The position numbers were made by a program, and so were the translations under genes. A stretch of DNA of 64,000 nucleotides from Tyzzerella sp. An114. GTDB lineage: Bacteria; Bacillota; Clostridia; Lachnospirales; Anaerotignaceae. The DNA lies in assembly GCF_002161055.1 (NCBI RefSeq), contig NZ_NFLT01000004.1, positions 124,001-188,000 of the forward strand, in the 5' to 3' direction. The stretch's first letter is position 1; every line of letters starts with the position of its first letter. Under the pieces are notes generated by a model. The model was not told the DNA's origin and did not search any database. It saw only the letters and a program-made list of their open reading frames with translations. This document shows positions 51,820 through 60,068 of this stretch, piece by piece.

Positions 51820-53215
51820 AATATTTAAAGATGAAATAGATAATATTCTTGAAGATGTCCGCTTTACCGATGATTTGAAAAAGAGAATAGAGAGAGAAGT
51901 TTATTGTGAAAAAAAGTCTGCAATAAGACCTAATATATTTAAAGTGGCTGTATGTATATGTGCTGTATTTGCCATATCTGCCTGTGTTATAGGTGCAACA
52001 TCAATATTTGACAGAGTAAAAGATAAACTTGGTGATACCTATGAAACAGGTATACTTAAAGCTTTTCCTTCTCTTGAAAATACAGAGGTAAGTGGTATAA
52101 AAGTTGATGTTGCTGCTGCAATGACAGATGGTAATTCTGCTGTGGCATATATTGTTATGGAAGATAAATTAAAAGAAGGAAGAATTGACGATACAGCAGA
52201 AATAAGAGAGCTTTATTTAAACCTTGTTGAAGGTAATGACTCTATGGGATATTCTGTTGACTCTGTGGGCTATGATAACAATGGTGAAAGTGTTATAATG
52301 AAAATCAGTATTGACGGTAAAAATCTTGAAAATAAAGATATTACACTTAATGCTAATGATATTATGTCAAATCTTGAAAAGAGTGATGGTAAAGGAAAAG
52401 GGTTTAATATGTTTGGCATAATAAATAAAGATGCCACAGTTATATCAGCCGATAAAGTTGTATATGATACAGACGGAGAAAAATTTCCACAATATATGCT
52501 TAAACCTGACGAAACAAGTATACCTATAAATGATGATGGAAGTATTTTAATATCAAACTGTGGAATTATAAATAATAATATACATTTACAGTTTAAATAT
52601 AAAGGAGAAGTTTCACAACAGGCTAGGATGTTTTTCAGATTTAATGATGGTGAAAAAGATTTTTTTGAAATGCCTATTGTTTATAGAGAGTTTTCAACAT
52701 CAGAGAAAGGAGTAGTAAAAACTGACGATGAAGAAAGTCGTAATGGTTGGTATTATTGTGAAACTGTTTTTGCTGTTGATGAATTTTCAAATTCAATGAA
52801 AAATCTTAGAAATATAAGTGTTTTTCCAGAATATGAGTATTATAGAAATGTAATAAAAGGTTCTTGGAATATATCATTTAAAGTTGATAAACTTGAAAAT
52901 GTTTTTACTGGCAATTGTGATTTTAAAATGGGTGACGGACGTATAACAAGTTATGCCCTTTCACCTATTGGAATAACATTTAGGGGATATTCTGAAAAAG
53001 GCAATATGAGACTTTATGATATAGACCCTAAAGTAGTTATAAATGGAAAAGAAATTGATGTTTATGGTTCTTCAAGCTCAGAATGGAGTCTTGATGAGAC
53101 TGGAGATATGGAAGAGAATTATGCTCTTAAATATAATTTTGTTGAACCAATAGATGTTTCTAATGCAGAAAAAATAATAATGGGAGCTAATGAAATAATT
53201 CTTGAAAAAAATTAA
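51812..53215 (+). CDS. DUF4179 domain protein, probable anti-sigma factor of module 2
   Basis: A 467-aa protein: short cytoplasmic N-terminus (SRIFKDEIDNILEDVRFTDDLKKRIEREVYCEKKSAIRP), one membrane helix (about 45-65: FKVAVCICAVFAISACVIGA), then FDRVKDKLGDTYETGILKAFPSLENTEVSGIKVDVAAAMTDGNSAVAYIVMEDK and a long extracellular beta-rich region ending in an acidic stretch. ATG at 51812 has GGAGG about 10 bp upstream; a start 21 bases earlier lies inside the sigma gene before that site. Anti-sigma role is inferred from layout and overlap. Confidence 0.82.
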   Translation: MSRIFKDEIDNILEDVRFTDDLKKRIEREVYCEKKSAIRPNIFKVAVCICAVFAISACVIGATSIFDRVKDKLGDTYETGILKAFPSLENTEVSGIKVDVAAAMTDGNSAVAYIVMEDKLKEGRIDDTAEIRELYLNLVEGNDSMGYSVDSVGYDNNGESVIMKISIDGKNLENKDITLNANDIMSNLEKSDGKGKGFNMFGIINKDATVISADKVVYDTDGEKFPQYMLKPDETSIPINDDGSILISNCGIINNNIHLQFKYKGEVSQQARMFFRFNDGEKDFFEMPIVYREFSTSEKGVVKTDDEESRNGWYYCETVFAVDEFSNSMKNLRNISVFPEYEYYRNVIKGSWNISFKVDKLENVFTGNCDFKMGDGRITSYALSPIGITFRGYSEKGNMRLYDIDPKVVINGKEIDVYGSSSSEWSLDETGDMEENYALKYNFVEPIDVSNAEKIIMGANEIILEKN

Positions 53216-53222
53216 AAATAGC

Positions 53223-53251
53223 TTGCAACAATGAGGTTTTTATGATAAAAT
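53223..53251 (+). promoter_or_regulatory. Sigma-A promoter of rpsF-ssb-rpsR
   Basis: TTGCAA (53223-53228), 17-bp spacer, TAAAAT (53246-53251), 75 bp before the start. Confidence 0.75.
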
Positions 53252-53257
53252 ATGTGA

Positions 53258-53325
53258 CTGTAAGTTAAAAATCCTTGCTCTCTACAATGTTGGAGGGCCA
53301 TAAGTCCAAGAGGAGGTGTAATGTA
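53258..53325 (+). promoter_or_regulatory. Candidate structured rpsF leader with start-stop element
   Basis: The leader can form a branched hairpin CTTGCTCT ... GGAGGGCCATAAGTCCAAG. In Bacillus the S6-S18 complex represses its own mRNA by binding such a leader; I did not find the conserved CCG, so the match is weak. ATGTAA (53321-53326) directly overlaps the rpsF ATG. Confidence 0.35.
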
Positions 53326-53613
53326 ATGAACAAATACGAATTAGCGTTAGTTATCAGTCCAGCTATCGAGGAAGAAGCAAGAACAGAGGTTGCTGCTAAA
53401 GTTCAGGCACTCATCGAAAGATTTGGAGGCAAAATCGAGAAAGTTGATGACTGGGGTAAAAGAAGACTTGCTTATGAAATCAAAAAAGTAAACGAAGGAT
53501 TCTTCAGCTTTATAACATTTGAAGCTCCAGCAACAGCACCAGCTGAAATCGAAAGCCGTGTACGTATCATGGAAGACGTACTTCGTTACCTCATTGTTCG
53601 TAAAGAAGCGTAA
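53326..53613 (+). CDS. rpsF: 30S ribosomal protein bS6
   Basis: A 95-aa protein of the small-subunit platform that pairs with bS18. It has NKYELALVISPAIEEEARTEVAAKVQALIERFGGKIEKVDDWGKRRLAYEIKKVNEGFFSFITFEAPATAPAEIESRVRIMEDVLRYLIVRK. ATG at 53326 is preceded by AGGAGG 9 bp upstream; the nearer ATG at 53321 is followed at once by TAA. First gene of the conserved rpsF-ssb-rpsR operon. Confidence 0.97.
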   Translation: MNKYELALVISPAIEEEARTEVAAKVQALIERFGGKIEKVDDWGKRRLAYEIKKVNEGFFSFITFEAPATAPAEIESRVRIMEDVLRYLIVRKEA

Positions 53614-53630
53614 GCTAAGGGGGTAATGAC

Positions 53631-54098
53631 ATGAATAAGGTCATTTTGATGGGAAGACTCGTAAAAGAGCCTGAAGTGAGATACTCACAAGGAGCAGAGC
53701 CGATGGCTGTCGCAAGATATACATTGGCAGTAAACCGCCGTTTTAAACGCCAGGGAGAGCCTGACGCAGACTTTATTGGCTGCGTGGCTTTTGGCAAAGC
53801 AGGTGAGTTTGCAGAGAAATATTTTAGAAAAGGTCAGATGGTAAGTGTTATCGGAAGACTTCAGGTGCGTTCTTGGGATGACCAGAACGGGCAGAAAAGA
53901 TGGTCTACTGATGTTGTTATAGAAGAACAGTACTTTGCTGAAAGTAAATCAAATTACGAGCAGAGAGGTGGGCTTTCTGAAAGTCCTATGTCTTCTAATT
54001 CATACCAGCCACAACAGCAAGCACCAAAAAGTGCTCCTGTAAATGATGGTTTCTATCCAATAGACGAAAGTATAGAGGATGACGATTTACCTTTCTAA
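53631..54098 (+). CDS. ssb: Single-stranded DNA-binding protein
   Basis: A 155-aa tetramer-forming OB-fold protein: NKVILMGRLVKEPEVRYSQGAEPMAVARYTLAVNRRFKRQGEPDADFIGCVAFGKAGEFAEKYFRKGQMVSVIGRLQVRSWDDQNGQKRWSTDVVIEE, then a Gln/Ser/Pro-rich linker and the acidic tip DDDLPF that recruits partner proteins. GGGGGTAA precedes ATG. Middle gene of the rpsF operon. Confidence 0.97.
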   Translation: MNKVILMGRLVKEPEVRYSQGAEPMAVARYTLAVNRRFKRQGEPDADFIGCVAFGKAGEFAEKYFRKGQMVSVIGRLQVRSWDDQNGQKRWSTDVVIEEQYFAESKSNYEQRGGLSESPMSSNSYQPQQQAPKSAPVNDGFYPIDESIEDDDLPF

Positions 54099-54134
54099 TA
54101 TAAAAATGTAAAATCTAATAAGGAGGTAGCAGAC

Positions 54135-54365
54135 ATGATTCAGAAAAAACGTGGTCGTAGAAAAAAAAGAGTTTGTGCAGCTTGTGCTGACAAATTAACA
54201 ACAATAGATTACAAAGATATCAGCAAATTAAGAAGATATGTTTCTGAAAGAGGTAAAATTCTTCCAAGAAGAATTACAGGCAACTGTGCTAAACATCAGA
54301 GAGCTTTAACAACAGCTATTAAGAGAGCTAGACACATCAGCCTTATGCCTTATACACAGGATTAA
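54135..54365 (+). CDS. rpsR: 30S ribosomal protein bS18
   Basis: A 76-aa basic protein: [61 protein letters not shown], the bS18 core. It has Cys residues (CAAC, NC) as in zinc-using C+ forms, although the second pair is incomplete. GGAGG precedes ATG. Ends the operon with a terminator. Forms a heterodimer with bS6. Confidence 0.97.
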   Translation: MIQKKRGRRKKRVCAACADKLTTIDYKDISKLRRYVSERGKILPRRITGNCAKHQRALTTAIKRARHISLMPYTQD

Positions 54366-54380
54366 TAAGCATATAATAAA

Positions 54381-54412
54381 GGGTGCAGAACTTTTCTGCA
54401 CTCTTTTTGTTT
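54381..54412 (+). terminator. Terminator of rpsF-ssb-rpsR
   Basis: GTGCAGAA-CTT-TTCTGCAC stem (with flanking GG/CT pair) followed by TTTTT. Confidence 0.88.
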
Positions 54413-54485
54413 ACAAAGAAAGTTTATGATATAATTAGTTATACTTATAATACTATAATATTTAAAATTAAAAAGAGGTGGTTTT

Positions 54486-54764
54486 ATGATTACTATTTTA
54501 AATCGAAAAGAGCTTGTTACAGTTTTTAATATGAAACAACAAGGAGTTATAAGAGAACTTTTAAGAAATGAAGGTATTGATTACAATATAAAAATAGTAG
54601 ACCAGAAAAGCCCTTCACCTTTTTCTTCAGGTTCAAGAGCACACACAGCCACTTTAGGTGAAAATCTTGAACTTAGCAGAGAGTATATTATATATGTAAA
54701 AAAAGACGATTTTGAAAGAGCTGATTATATTTTAAATAAAAATTATAACACTATTTTTGGATAA
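54486..54764 (+). CDS. DUF2007-like small protein
   Basis: A 92-aa protein with a beta-alpha pattern: ITILNRKELVTVFNMKQQGVIRELLRNEGIDYNIKIVD at the N-terminus and EYIIYVKKDDFERADYILNKNY at the end. This matches the putative signal-transducing DUF2007 style, where a short helix selects between two conformations. The middle (SPFSSGSRAHTATLGEN) is flexible. Starts 19 bp before prmA, AAAGAGGTGG upstream. Function unknown; co-location with prmA is the main clue. Confidence 0.7.
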   Translation: MITILNRKELVTVFNMKQQGVIRELLRNEGIDYNIKIVDQKSPSPFSSGSRAHTATLGENLELSREYIIYVKKDDFERADYILNKNYNTIFG

Positions 54765-54783
54765 AATTTTTTAGGAGGAAGTT

Positions 54784-55764
54784 ATGGACTGGCTTGAAAT
54801 TTTTGTTGAGACAACTAGAGAGGGTATCGAAATTGTAAGTGGTCTTTTATATCAGTGTGGTATAACAGGGCTTATGATAGAAGATGAAAACGATTTTAAA
54901 GAATTTATGGAAAATCCAAACAGCAACTGGGATTATATAGATGAGGAACTTGTGGAGATAAAAAGAGAAGCAGGAGTTGGAATAACATTTTTTGTTACTG
55001 ATAATGCTTCTGGAAATGAAATGCTTTCACAGATAAAAAGCGGTCTTGCTTCATTAAAAGAGAATGAAAAAGAATTTGACCTTGGAACTTTAAATGTTAA
55101 ATTTAAAAACATAAAAGAAGAAGATTGGGCTAATAATTGGAAAAAATATTTCAAACCTTTCCCAATAGGTGACAAAATTATGATTAAACCTTCATGGGAA
55201 GAACTCAAAGAGGAGACAGACAAAATTATACTTAAAATTGACCCAGGACATATTTTTGGTACAGGTACTCATGAGACAACACAGCTTTGTATTGAACATA
55301 TTGAAAACTATGTTAAAGAGGGAGACAAAATACTTGATATAGGTTGTGGAAGTGGTATTCTTTCAATAGCTTCCCTTCTTGTAGGTGCTTCCTATGCTGA
55401 TGCTGTAGATATTGACCCTAATGCAATAGAGATTGCCTATGAAAACTCTGACATGAACGATATTCCAAGAGAAAAATATAATGTAATGGCTGGAAATATT
55501 CTTGGAGATAAAGAGCTTTATGAGAAATTTGCAACAAAATCTTATGATGTTGTTGAAGCAAATATAGTTGCTGATATTATAGTTGCTCTTTCAAAAATGG
55601 TTCCTGCTTTCATAAAAGATAATGGAATATTTATATCAAGTGGTATAATAACAGACAGACTTGATGATGTGTATAATGCCCTTGATGAAAACGGATTTAC
55701 TGTTCTTGAGACAAAAACTAAAAAAGACTGGGCTGCTATTGTTTCAAGATATACAGGCAAATAA
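54784..55764 (+). CDS. prmA: Ribosomal protein L11 methyltransferase
   Basis: A SAM enzyme that methylates ribosomal protein L11. The 326-aa protein has an N-terminal substrate domain (DWLEIFVETTREGIEIVSGLLYQCGITGLMIED), GTGTHETTQLCIEHIENY, SAM motif I KILDIGCGSGILSIASLLVGA, and NIVADIIVALS. ATG has GGAGG 6-7 bp upstream. Followed by rsmE 15 bp later: a translation-modification operon. Confidence 0.95.
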   Translation: MDWLEIFVETTREGIEIVSGLLYQCGITGLMIEDENDFKEFMENPNSNWDYIDEELVEIKREAGVGITFFVTDNASGNEMLSQIKSGLASLKENEKEFDLGTLNVKFKNIKEEDWANNWKKYFKPFPIGDKIMIKPSWEELKEETDKIILKIDPGHIFGTGTHETTQLCIEHIENYVKEGDKILDIGCGSGILSIASLLVGASYADAVDIDPNAIEIAYENSDMNDIPREKYNVMAGNILGDKELYEKFATKSYDVVEANIVADIIVALSKMVPAFIKDNGIFISSGIITDRLDDVYNALDENGFTVLETKTKKDWAAIVSRYTGK

Positions 55765-55779
55765 GGAGGTATATAAAAA

Positions 55780-56511
55780 ATGCCTAGATTTTTTGTATCT
55801 CCACAAAATATAAAAAATGAAAATATAATTGTGTCAGGAGAGGACGCAAAACATATAAAAACCGTTCTCAGAATGAGAGAAGGAGAAAGTTTAACTGTCT
55901 GTGACGGCTGTGGAATGGATTATGAATGTAGTATAAATTCATTTGTTGATAAAGAAATTTTACTTGATATTGTTTCGAAGTCCAATTCTGTGTCTGAACC
56001 TGAAACAAAAATAACACTTTTTCAGGGCTTGCCAAAGGCTGATAAAATGGAACTTATAATACAGAAATGTGTTGAACTTGGAATTGATGAAATTGTTCCT
56101 GTTTATACAGAAAGATGTATTGTAAAACTTGATAAAAAGGATAAAGAAGCTAAAAAAATTGAGAGATGGCAGAAAATTTCTGAGTCAGCTGCAAAACAGT
56201 CTGGCAGAGGTAAAATACCAACCATAAAACCTGTTATCAATTTTAAAGAGGCTGTGGAAATATCTAAAAATTTTGATGGTGCAATTATTCCTTATGAAAA
56301 TGAAAAAGATAGGGGAATACGTGAGTTTGTAAAAGATTTTCACGGAAAAACTGTGGCTATGTTTATAGGTCCGGAAGGTGGATTTTCAACAGATGAAATA
56401 AATCTTTCTGTTGAAAAAGGTGTTTTGCCTGTGACTTTAGGTAAAAGAATTTTGAGAACTGAAACAGCAGGTCTTTCTGCTCTTTCAATACTCCTTTATG
56501 AACTTGGCTGA
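55780..56511 (+). CDS. rsmE: 16S rRNA (uracil-1498-N3)-methyltransferase
   Basis: A 243-aa SPOUT-fold methyltransferase: RFFVSPQNIKNENIIVSGEDAKHIKTVLRMREGESLTVCDG at the N-terminus (PUA-like), LPKADKMELIIQKCVELGIDEIVPVYTERC, AKQSGRGKIP, and the knot motifs IGPEGGFSTDEI and VTLGKRILRTETAGLSALSILLYEL that bind SAM. 15 bp after prmA and 13 bp before a cysteine desulfurase. Confidence 0.95.
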   Translation: MPRFFVSPQNIKNENIIVSGEDAKHIKTVLRMREGESLTVCDGCGMDYECSINSFVDKEILLDIVSKSNSVSEPETKITLFQGLPKADKMELIIQKCVELGIDEIVPVYTERCIVKLDKKDKEAKKIERWQKISESAAKQSGRGKIPTIKPVINFKEAVEISKNFDGAIIPYENEKDRGIREFVKDFHGKTVAMFIGPEGGFSTDEINLSVEKGVLPVTLGKRILRTETAGLSALSILLYELG

Positions 56512-56524
56512 GAGGTGATACATA

Positions 56525-57685
56525 ATGATATATTTTGACAATTCTGCAACAACAAGAATACTTGACTCCTCAGCTGATATTATGAGGGATATTATGCTTA
56601 ATCAGTATGCCAATCCGGCATCAATGAGCAGAAAAGGTCTTGAGGTTGAAAAAATAATAAGAAACTCATCAAAAACAATAGTTAATATTATAAATGCCAA
56701 TGAAGATGAGATATATTTTACTTCTGGCGGCTCTGAGGGTGACAACTGGGCTATTTTTGGAACTGCTGAAGGTTATGTGAGAAGTGGAAAACATATTATA
56801 ACAACTGAAACAGAGCACCCTGCTGTTTTAGAACCTTTAAAAATTCTTGAACAAAGAGGATATGAAATTTCTTTCGTTCCTGTGGATAATATGGGTTATG
56901 TAGATGTTGACAAATTAAAAGATATGATAAGAGATGACACAATACTTGTCACAATAATATTTGCCAACAATGAGACAGGAACAGTTCAAGATATTGAGAA
57001 AATAGGAAAAGTAATAAAAGAAAAAAATCCTGAAACTATTTTTCATACAGACGCTGTCCAAGCCTTTGGAAAATGTACTATAAACGTTAAAAAAATGAAT
57101 ATAGATATACTTACTGTAAGTGGTCATAAATTCCATGCTCCAAAGGGTACAGGATTTAACTATATTAAAAAAGGTTTAAAAGTTAAACCTCTTATATACG
57201 GCGGTGGTCATCAGAGAGGTCAAAGGGCAGGGACAGAAAATGCAGCTGGAGCAGCAGCTATTGCCAATTCTGCCACAGACAGCTATAAAAACATTGATGA
57301 ACATACAGAATATGTAAGACAGATTAAAAAAGCTCTCTGGGAGGGTATTTCAAGTAATATTCCGGAGGTTTATATAAACGGTGATACTGTTGAAAATTCA
57401 AATCCTTATGTTTTAAATGTTGCCTTTAAAGACATAAGAAGTGAAGTTCTTCTTCATGCCCTTGAGGAGAAAGATATATATGTATCAGCAGGTTCTGCCT
57501 GTGATAGTAAAAAGAAAGCTTTAAGTCATGTTCTTTTGGCTATGAATATTGAGCCTGACTTGATAGAAGGCTCAATAAGATTTAGTTTTTCAAGATTTAA
57601 TACAGTTTTGGAAGCTGAAAAATGCGTTGAGGAGCTTACCAAAATAGTTCCTATGCTTAGAAGAGTACAGAGAATGAGGAGATAA
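56525..57685 (+). CDS. Cysteine desulfurase (NifS/IscS family)
   Basis: A PLP enzyme that takes sulfur from cysteine for Fe-S, tRNA thiolation or thiamin. The 386-aa protein has YFDNSATTR, TETEHPAV with the PLP-stacking His, the PLP Lys in TVSGHKFHAPKGTGF, and the sulfur-accepting Cys in SAGSACDSKKKALSHVLLAM. The gene sits 5 bp before thiI, which strongly suggests it provides persulfide for 4-thiouridine synthesis. ATG follows GAGGTG. Confidence 0.94.
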   Translation: MIYFDNSATTRILDSSADIMRDIMLNQYANPASMSRKGLEVEKIIRNSSKTIVNIINANEDEIYFTSGGSEGDNWAIFGTAEGYVRSGKHIITTETEHPAVLEPLKILEQRGYEISFVPVDNMGYVDVDKLKDMIRDDTILVTIIFANNETGTVQDIEKIGKVIKEKNPETIFHTDAVQAFGKCTINVKKMNIDILTVSGHKFHAPKGTGFNYIKKGLKVKPLIYGGGHQRGQRAGTENAAGAAAIANSATDSYKNIDEHTEYVRQIKKALWEGISSNIPEVYINGDTVENSNPYVLNVAFKDIRSEVLLHALEEKDIYVSAGSACDSKKKALSHVLLAMNIEPDLIEGSIRFSFSRFNTVLEAEKCVEELTKIVPMLRRVQRMRR

Positions 57686-57690
57686 AAATA

Positions 57691-58866
57691 ATGGCGGAAA
57701 AAGTTCTTATTTTAAAGTATGGTGAAATTGCCATGCGTGGAAATAATAGATATCTTTTTATATCAAGACTTGTGTCTGCAATAAGAAAAAATATTGATGA
57801 TGAAGGTGATTTTTACGTTGTAAAAGAACAAGGTCGTCTTATAATTGAGTCAAGAGGAACAGAGATTGACTTTGATAGAATTATACCTAAAGTTACACCT
57901 ATATTTGGTATAATTGCAGTTTGTCCCGGTATAAAGACACAAGACCAAAGTATGGAAAATTTAAGAAAACTTGCCCTTGAGCAGATGAGAGAACAGTGTA
58001 GTGATAAAAACTATACTTTTAAAGTTAAAGCTAAACGTGCTGATAAAAGATATCCTCTCTCATCAAAAGAGATTGCAGCTGATATAGGGGGATATGTTCT
58101 TGAAAATACAGATAATCTTACAGTTGATGTTCATAATCCAGAAATAGTTTTGAATGTTGAACTTAGAACAGACGCTTATATATATTCAAAACTTATAAAA
58201 ACTTTTGGTGGTCTTCCTGTTGGTTCTTCTGGAAAAGCTGTTGCTTTGCTTTCAGGTGGTATAGATAGCCCTGTTGCTGCTTGGACAATAGCTAAAAGAG
58301 GTGTTGAGATTGAGGCTGTATACTTCCATAGCCCACCTTATACAAGTGAGTGGGCAAAACAGAAAGTTTGTGACCTTGCCGAGAGAATAGCTTGTTTTAC
58401 AGGTGGAATAAAACTTCATATTGTGCCTTTTACAGATTTACAACTTTATCTTTTGGACAATGTTCCCCATGATAAATTAACAATATTCTTAAAAAGGGCA
58501 ATGATGAAAACAGCTGAAATTATAGCAGAGAGAGAAAATGCTTTAGCTTTAATTACTGGTGAGAGTGTTGGTCAGGTAGCAAGTCAGACTTTGCAGGGAC
58601 TTAATGCCATAAATGCTGTTTGTAATATGCCTGTTTTAAGACCTCTTTCCGGTATGGATAAACAAGAGATTGTTGACATTGCAAAGAAGATAGGTACTTT
58701 TGACATTTCAATAAGACCTTATGAAGATTGCTGTACAATATTTGTTGCAAAACACCCAGAAACAAAACCTAAAACAAGTGTTATTGATAGAATAGAAGCA
58801 AAACTTTCAGAACTTGATGGATTTATAGAAAAAGCTATTGAGGATACAGAGGTTGTTGAATATTGA
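57691..58866 (+). CDS. thiI: tRNA 4-thiouridine synthase ThiI
   Basis: The enzyme that adenylates U8 of tRNA and inserts sulfur. The 391-aa protein has ferredoxin-like/THUMP N-terminus (EKVLILKYGEIAMRGNNRYLFISRLVSAIRKN), PP-loop ATPase motif LLSGGIDSPVAAWTIAKRGVEIEAVYFHSPPYTSEWAKQKV, and ALITGESVGQVASQTLQ. It has no C-terminal rhodanese domain, as in most Firmicutes, where the partner NifS-type desulfurase gives sulfur directly. Ends near a bidirectional terminator. Confidence 0.96.
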   Translation: MAEKVLILKYGEIAMRGNNRYLFISRLVSAIRKNIDDEGDFYVVKEQGRLIIESRGTEIDFDRIIPKVTPIFGIIAVCPGIKTQDQSMENLRKLALEQMREQCSDKNYTFKVKAKRADKRYPLSSKEIAADIGGYVLENTDNLTVDVHNPEIVLNVELRTDAYIYSKLIKTFGGLPVGSSGKAVALLSGGIDSPVAAWTIAKRGVEIEAVYFHSPPYTSEWAKQKVCDLAERIACFTGGIKLHIVPFTDLQLYLLDNVPHDKLTIFLKRAMMKTAEIIAERENALALITGESVGQVASQTLQGLNAINAVCNMPVLRPLSGMDKQEIVDIAKKIGTFDISIRPYEDCCTIFVAKHPETKPKTSVIDRIEAKLSELDGFIEKAIEDTEVVEY

Positions 58867-58878
58867 TTTAAAATAAAA

Positions 58879-58907
58879 AATCAGGCTTATGCCTGATTTT
58901 TTTTATT
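58879..58907. terminator. Bidirectional terminator between thiI and the EamA gene
   Basis: AAATCAGGC-TTAT-GCCTGATTT hairpin, A-run and T-run flanks. Confidence 0.92.
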
Positions 58908-59747
58908 CTTACTAAAATATACAATTAAAGAGCCTACTACTACAAATATACTTCCTAAAAGTGTTGTAGAGCTTAAATTTTCTCCCAAAACAAAATATCC
59001 TAAAAGCATTGAGAATATTATTCCTGTATAGTTGTATATGCTTATCTCTCCAGCAGGTGCAAATCTATAAGCGTATGTAATACAAATTTGTCCCAGTGAA
59101 CCACATATACCTATACATAATGTAAATAGCATATTTTGTGGTGAAGGTATGACAAAATTATTTATTAAAAATGGTATACTGCAAATTATACTGAATGCTG
59201 AAAAATGGAGTATTACAGTCATACCGTCAACTTTTCCTCTAAAGTATGAAAGACAAGTGTAGGCTATTGCTGAAAATATTGCTGATAAAAGAGCAGCTGA
59301 CATAGCCAAAGCTGATGAATGAAATTTAGGACCTGCTGATATAAAAACTCCCGCAAAAGCTGTTATAAGTGCTATAACTTGAGCCTTTGAAATTTTCTCT
59401 TTAAAAAATATTAAAGCTAAAACAGTTATTATAAAAGGAGATGTCTTGTTTATAACTGTAACGTCTGCTTGAAAAGCATTTGATGAAGCATAAAAAAGTG
59501 TTATTACTCCCAAATAACCGAAAAATGAACGAGCAAAAAGTGCAGGCTGATATTTTTTAGGCCCTAAAAGAGGCTGTTTTGCACGAATACAGACAAATAA
59601 AGCTACAAAAAAGCTTACTGTATTTCTTATAAAAACTTGCTCCATAAGAGGTATCTCACCGCTTGTAAGATTTACAAATATCTGCATAAGAGAAAATATA
59701 AAAGCAGATAGTATCATTATAAATATTCCTATTTTTTTCTGTGACAT
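58887..59747 (-). CDS. EamA/DMT superfamily transporter
   Basis: A 286-aa integral membrane protein with about ten helices made of two EamA repeats. First repeat: GIFIMILSAFIFSLMQIFVNLTSGEIPLMEQVFIRNTVSFFVALFVC, ...FYASSNAFQADVTVINKTSPFIITVLALIFFKEKI. Second repeat: AMSAALLSAIFSAIAYTCLSYFRGK ... EISIYNYTGIIFSMLLGYFVLGENL. These transporters export amino acids, nucleosides or other metabolites; the substrate is unknown. Lies between thiI and tRNA-Lys on the minus strand. Confidence 0.88.
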   Translation of the reverse strand: MSQKKIGIFIMILSAFIFSLMQIFVNLTSGEIPLMEQVFIRNTVSFFVALFVCIRAKQPLLGPKKYQPALFARSFFGYLGVITLFYASSNAFQADVTVINKTSPFIITVLALIFFKEKISKAQVIALITAFAGVFISAGPKFHSSALAMSAALLSAIFSAIAYTCLSYFRGKVDGMTVILHFSAFSIICSIPFLINNFVIPSPQNMLFTLCIGICGSLGQICITYAYRFAPAGEISIYNYTGIIFSMLLGYFVLGENLSSTTLLGSIFVVVGSLIVYFSKNKKNQA

Positions 59748-59780
59748 TTTTATAAACTTCCTTCTGATTTATTTTTAAAC

Positions 59781-59828
59781 AAAATAAAAACGACACCCCG
59801 GAAACTCCAAGTTTTCCAAAATGTCGCC
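59781..59828 (-). terminator. Terminator of tRNA-Lys, with a run of G-U pairs
   Basis: On the minus strand CGACA-TTTT-GGAAAAC ... GTTTCC-GGGG-TGTCG then TTTTTATTTT. Four consecutive U-G pairs sit between two Watson-Crick blocks. Confidence 0.8.
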
Positions 59829-59835
59829 TTTCTAC

Positions 59836-59908
59836 TGCACCTTCAGGGGCTCGAACCCTGGACCCACTGATTAAGAGTCAGTTGCTCTACCAACTGAGCT
59901 AAAGGTGC
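59836..59908 (-). tRNA. tRNA-Lys (CTT anticodon)
   Basis: The 73-nt cloverleaf fits fully: acceptor GCACCTT/AAGGTGC with discriminator A, D arm GCTC AGTTGGTA GAGC, anticodon stem ACTGA/TCAGT with loop CTCTTAA (anticodon CTT), variable GGGTC, T arm CAGGG TTCGAGC CCCTG. The 3' CCA is not encoded; G follows the discriminator. It reads AAG. Confidence 0.97.
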
Positions 59909-60068
59909 ATATTTAATTTATTATTGCTGAATGCAAAAGATATATTACATCATTTTAATATTTTTGTCAACAGTATTTTTAAAAAAATCTTAAAAAAATT
60001 TAAGAAAATATTTTGTTTTAAATATAATGATATTTTATGATATACTCTTTCCGTTGGGAGGTATAAGA

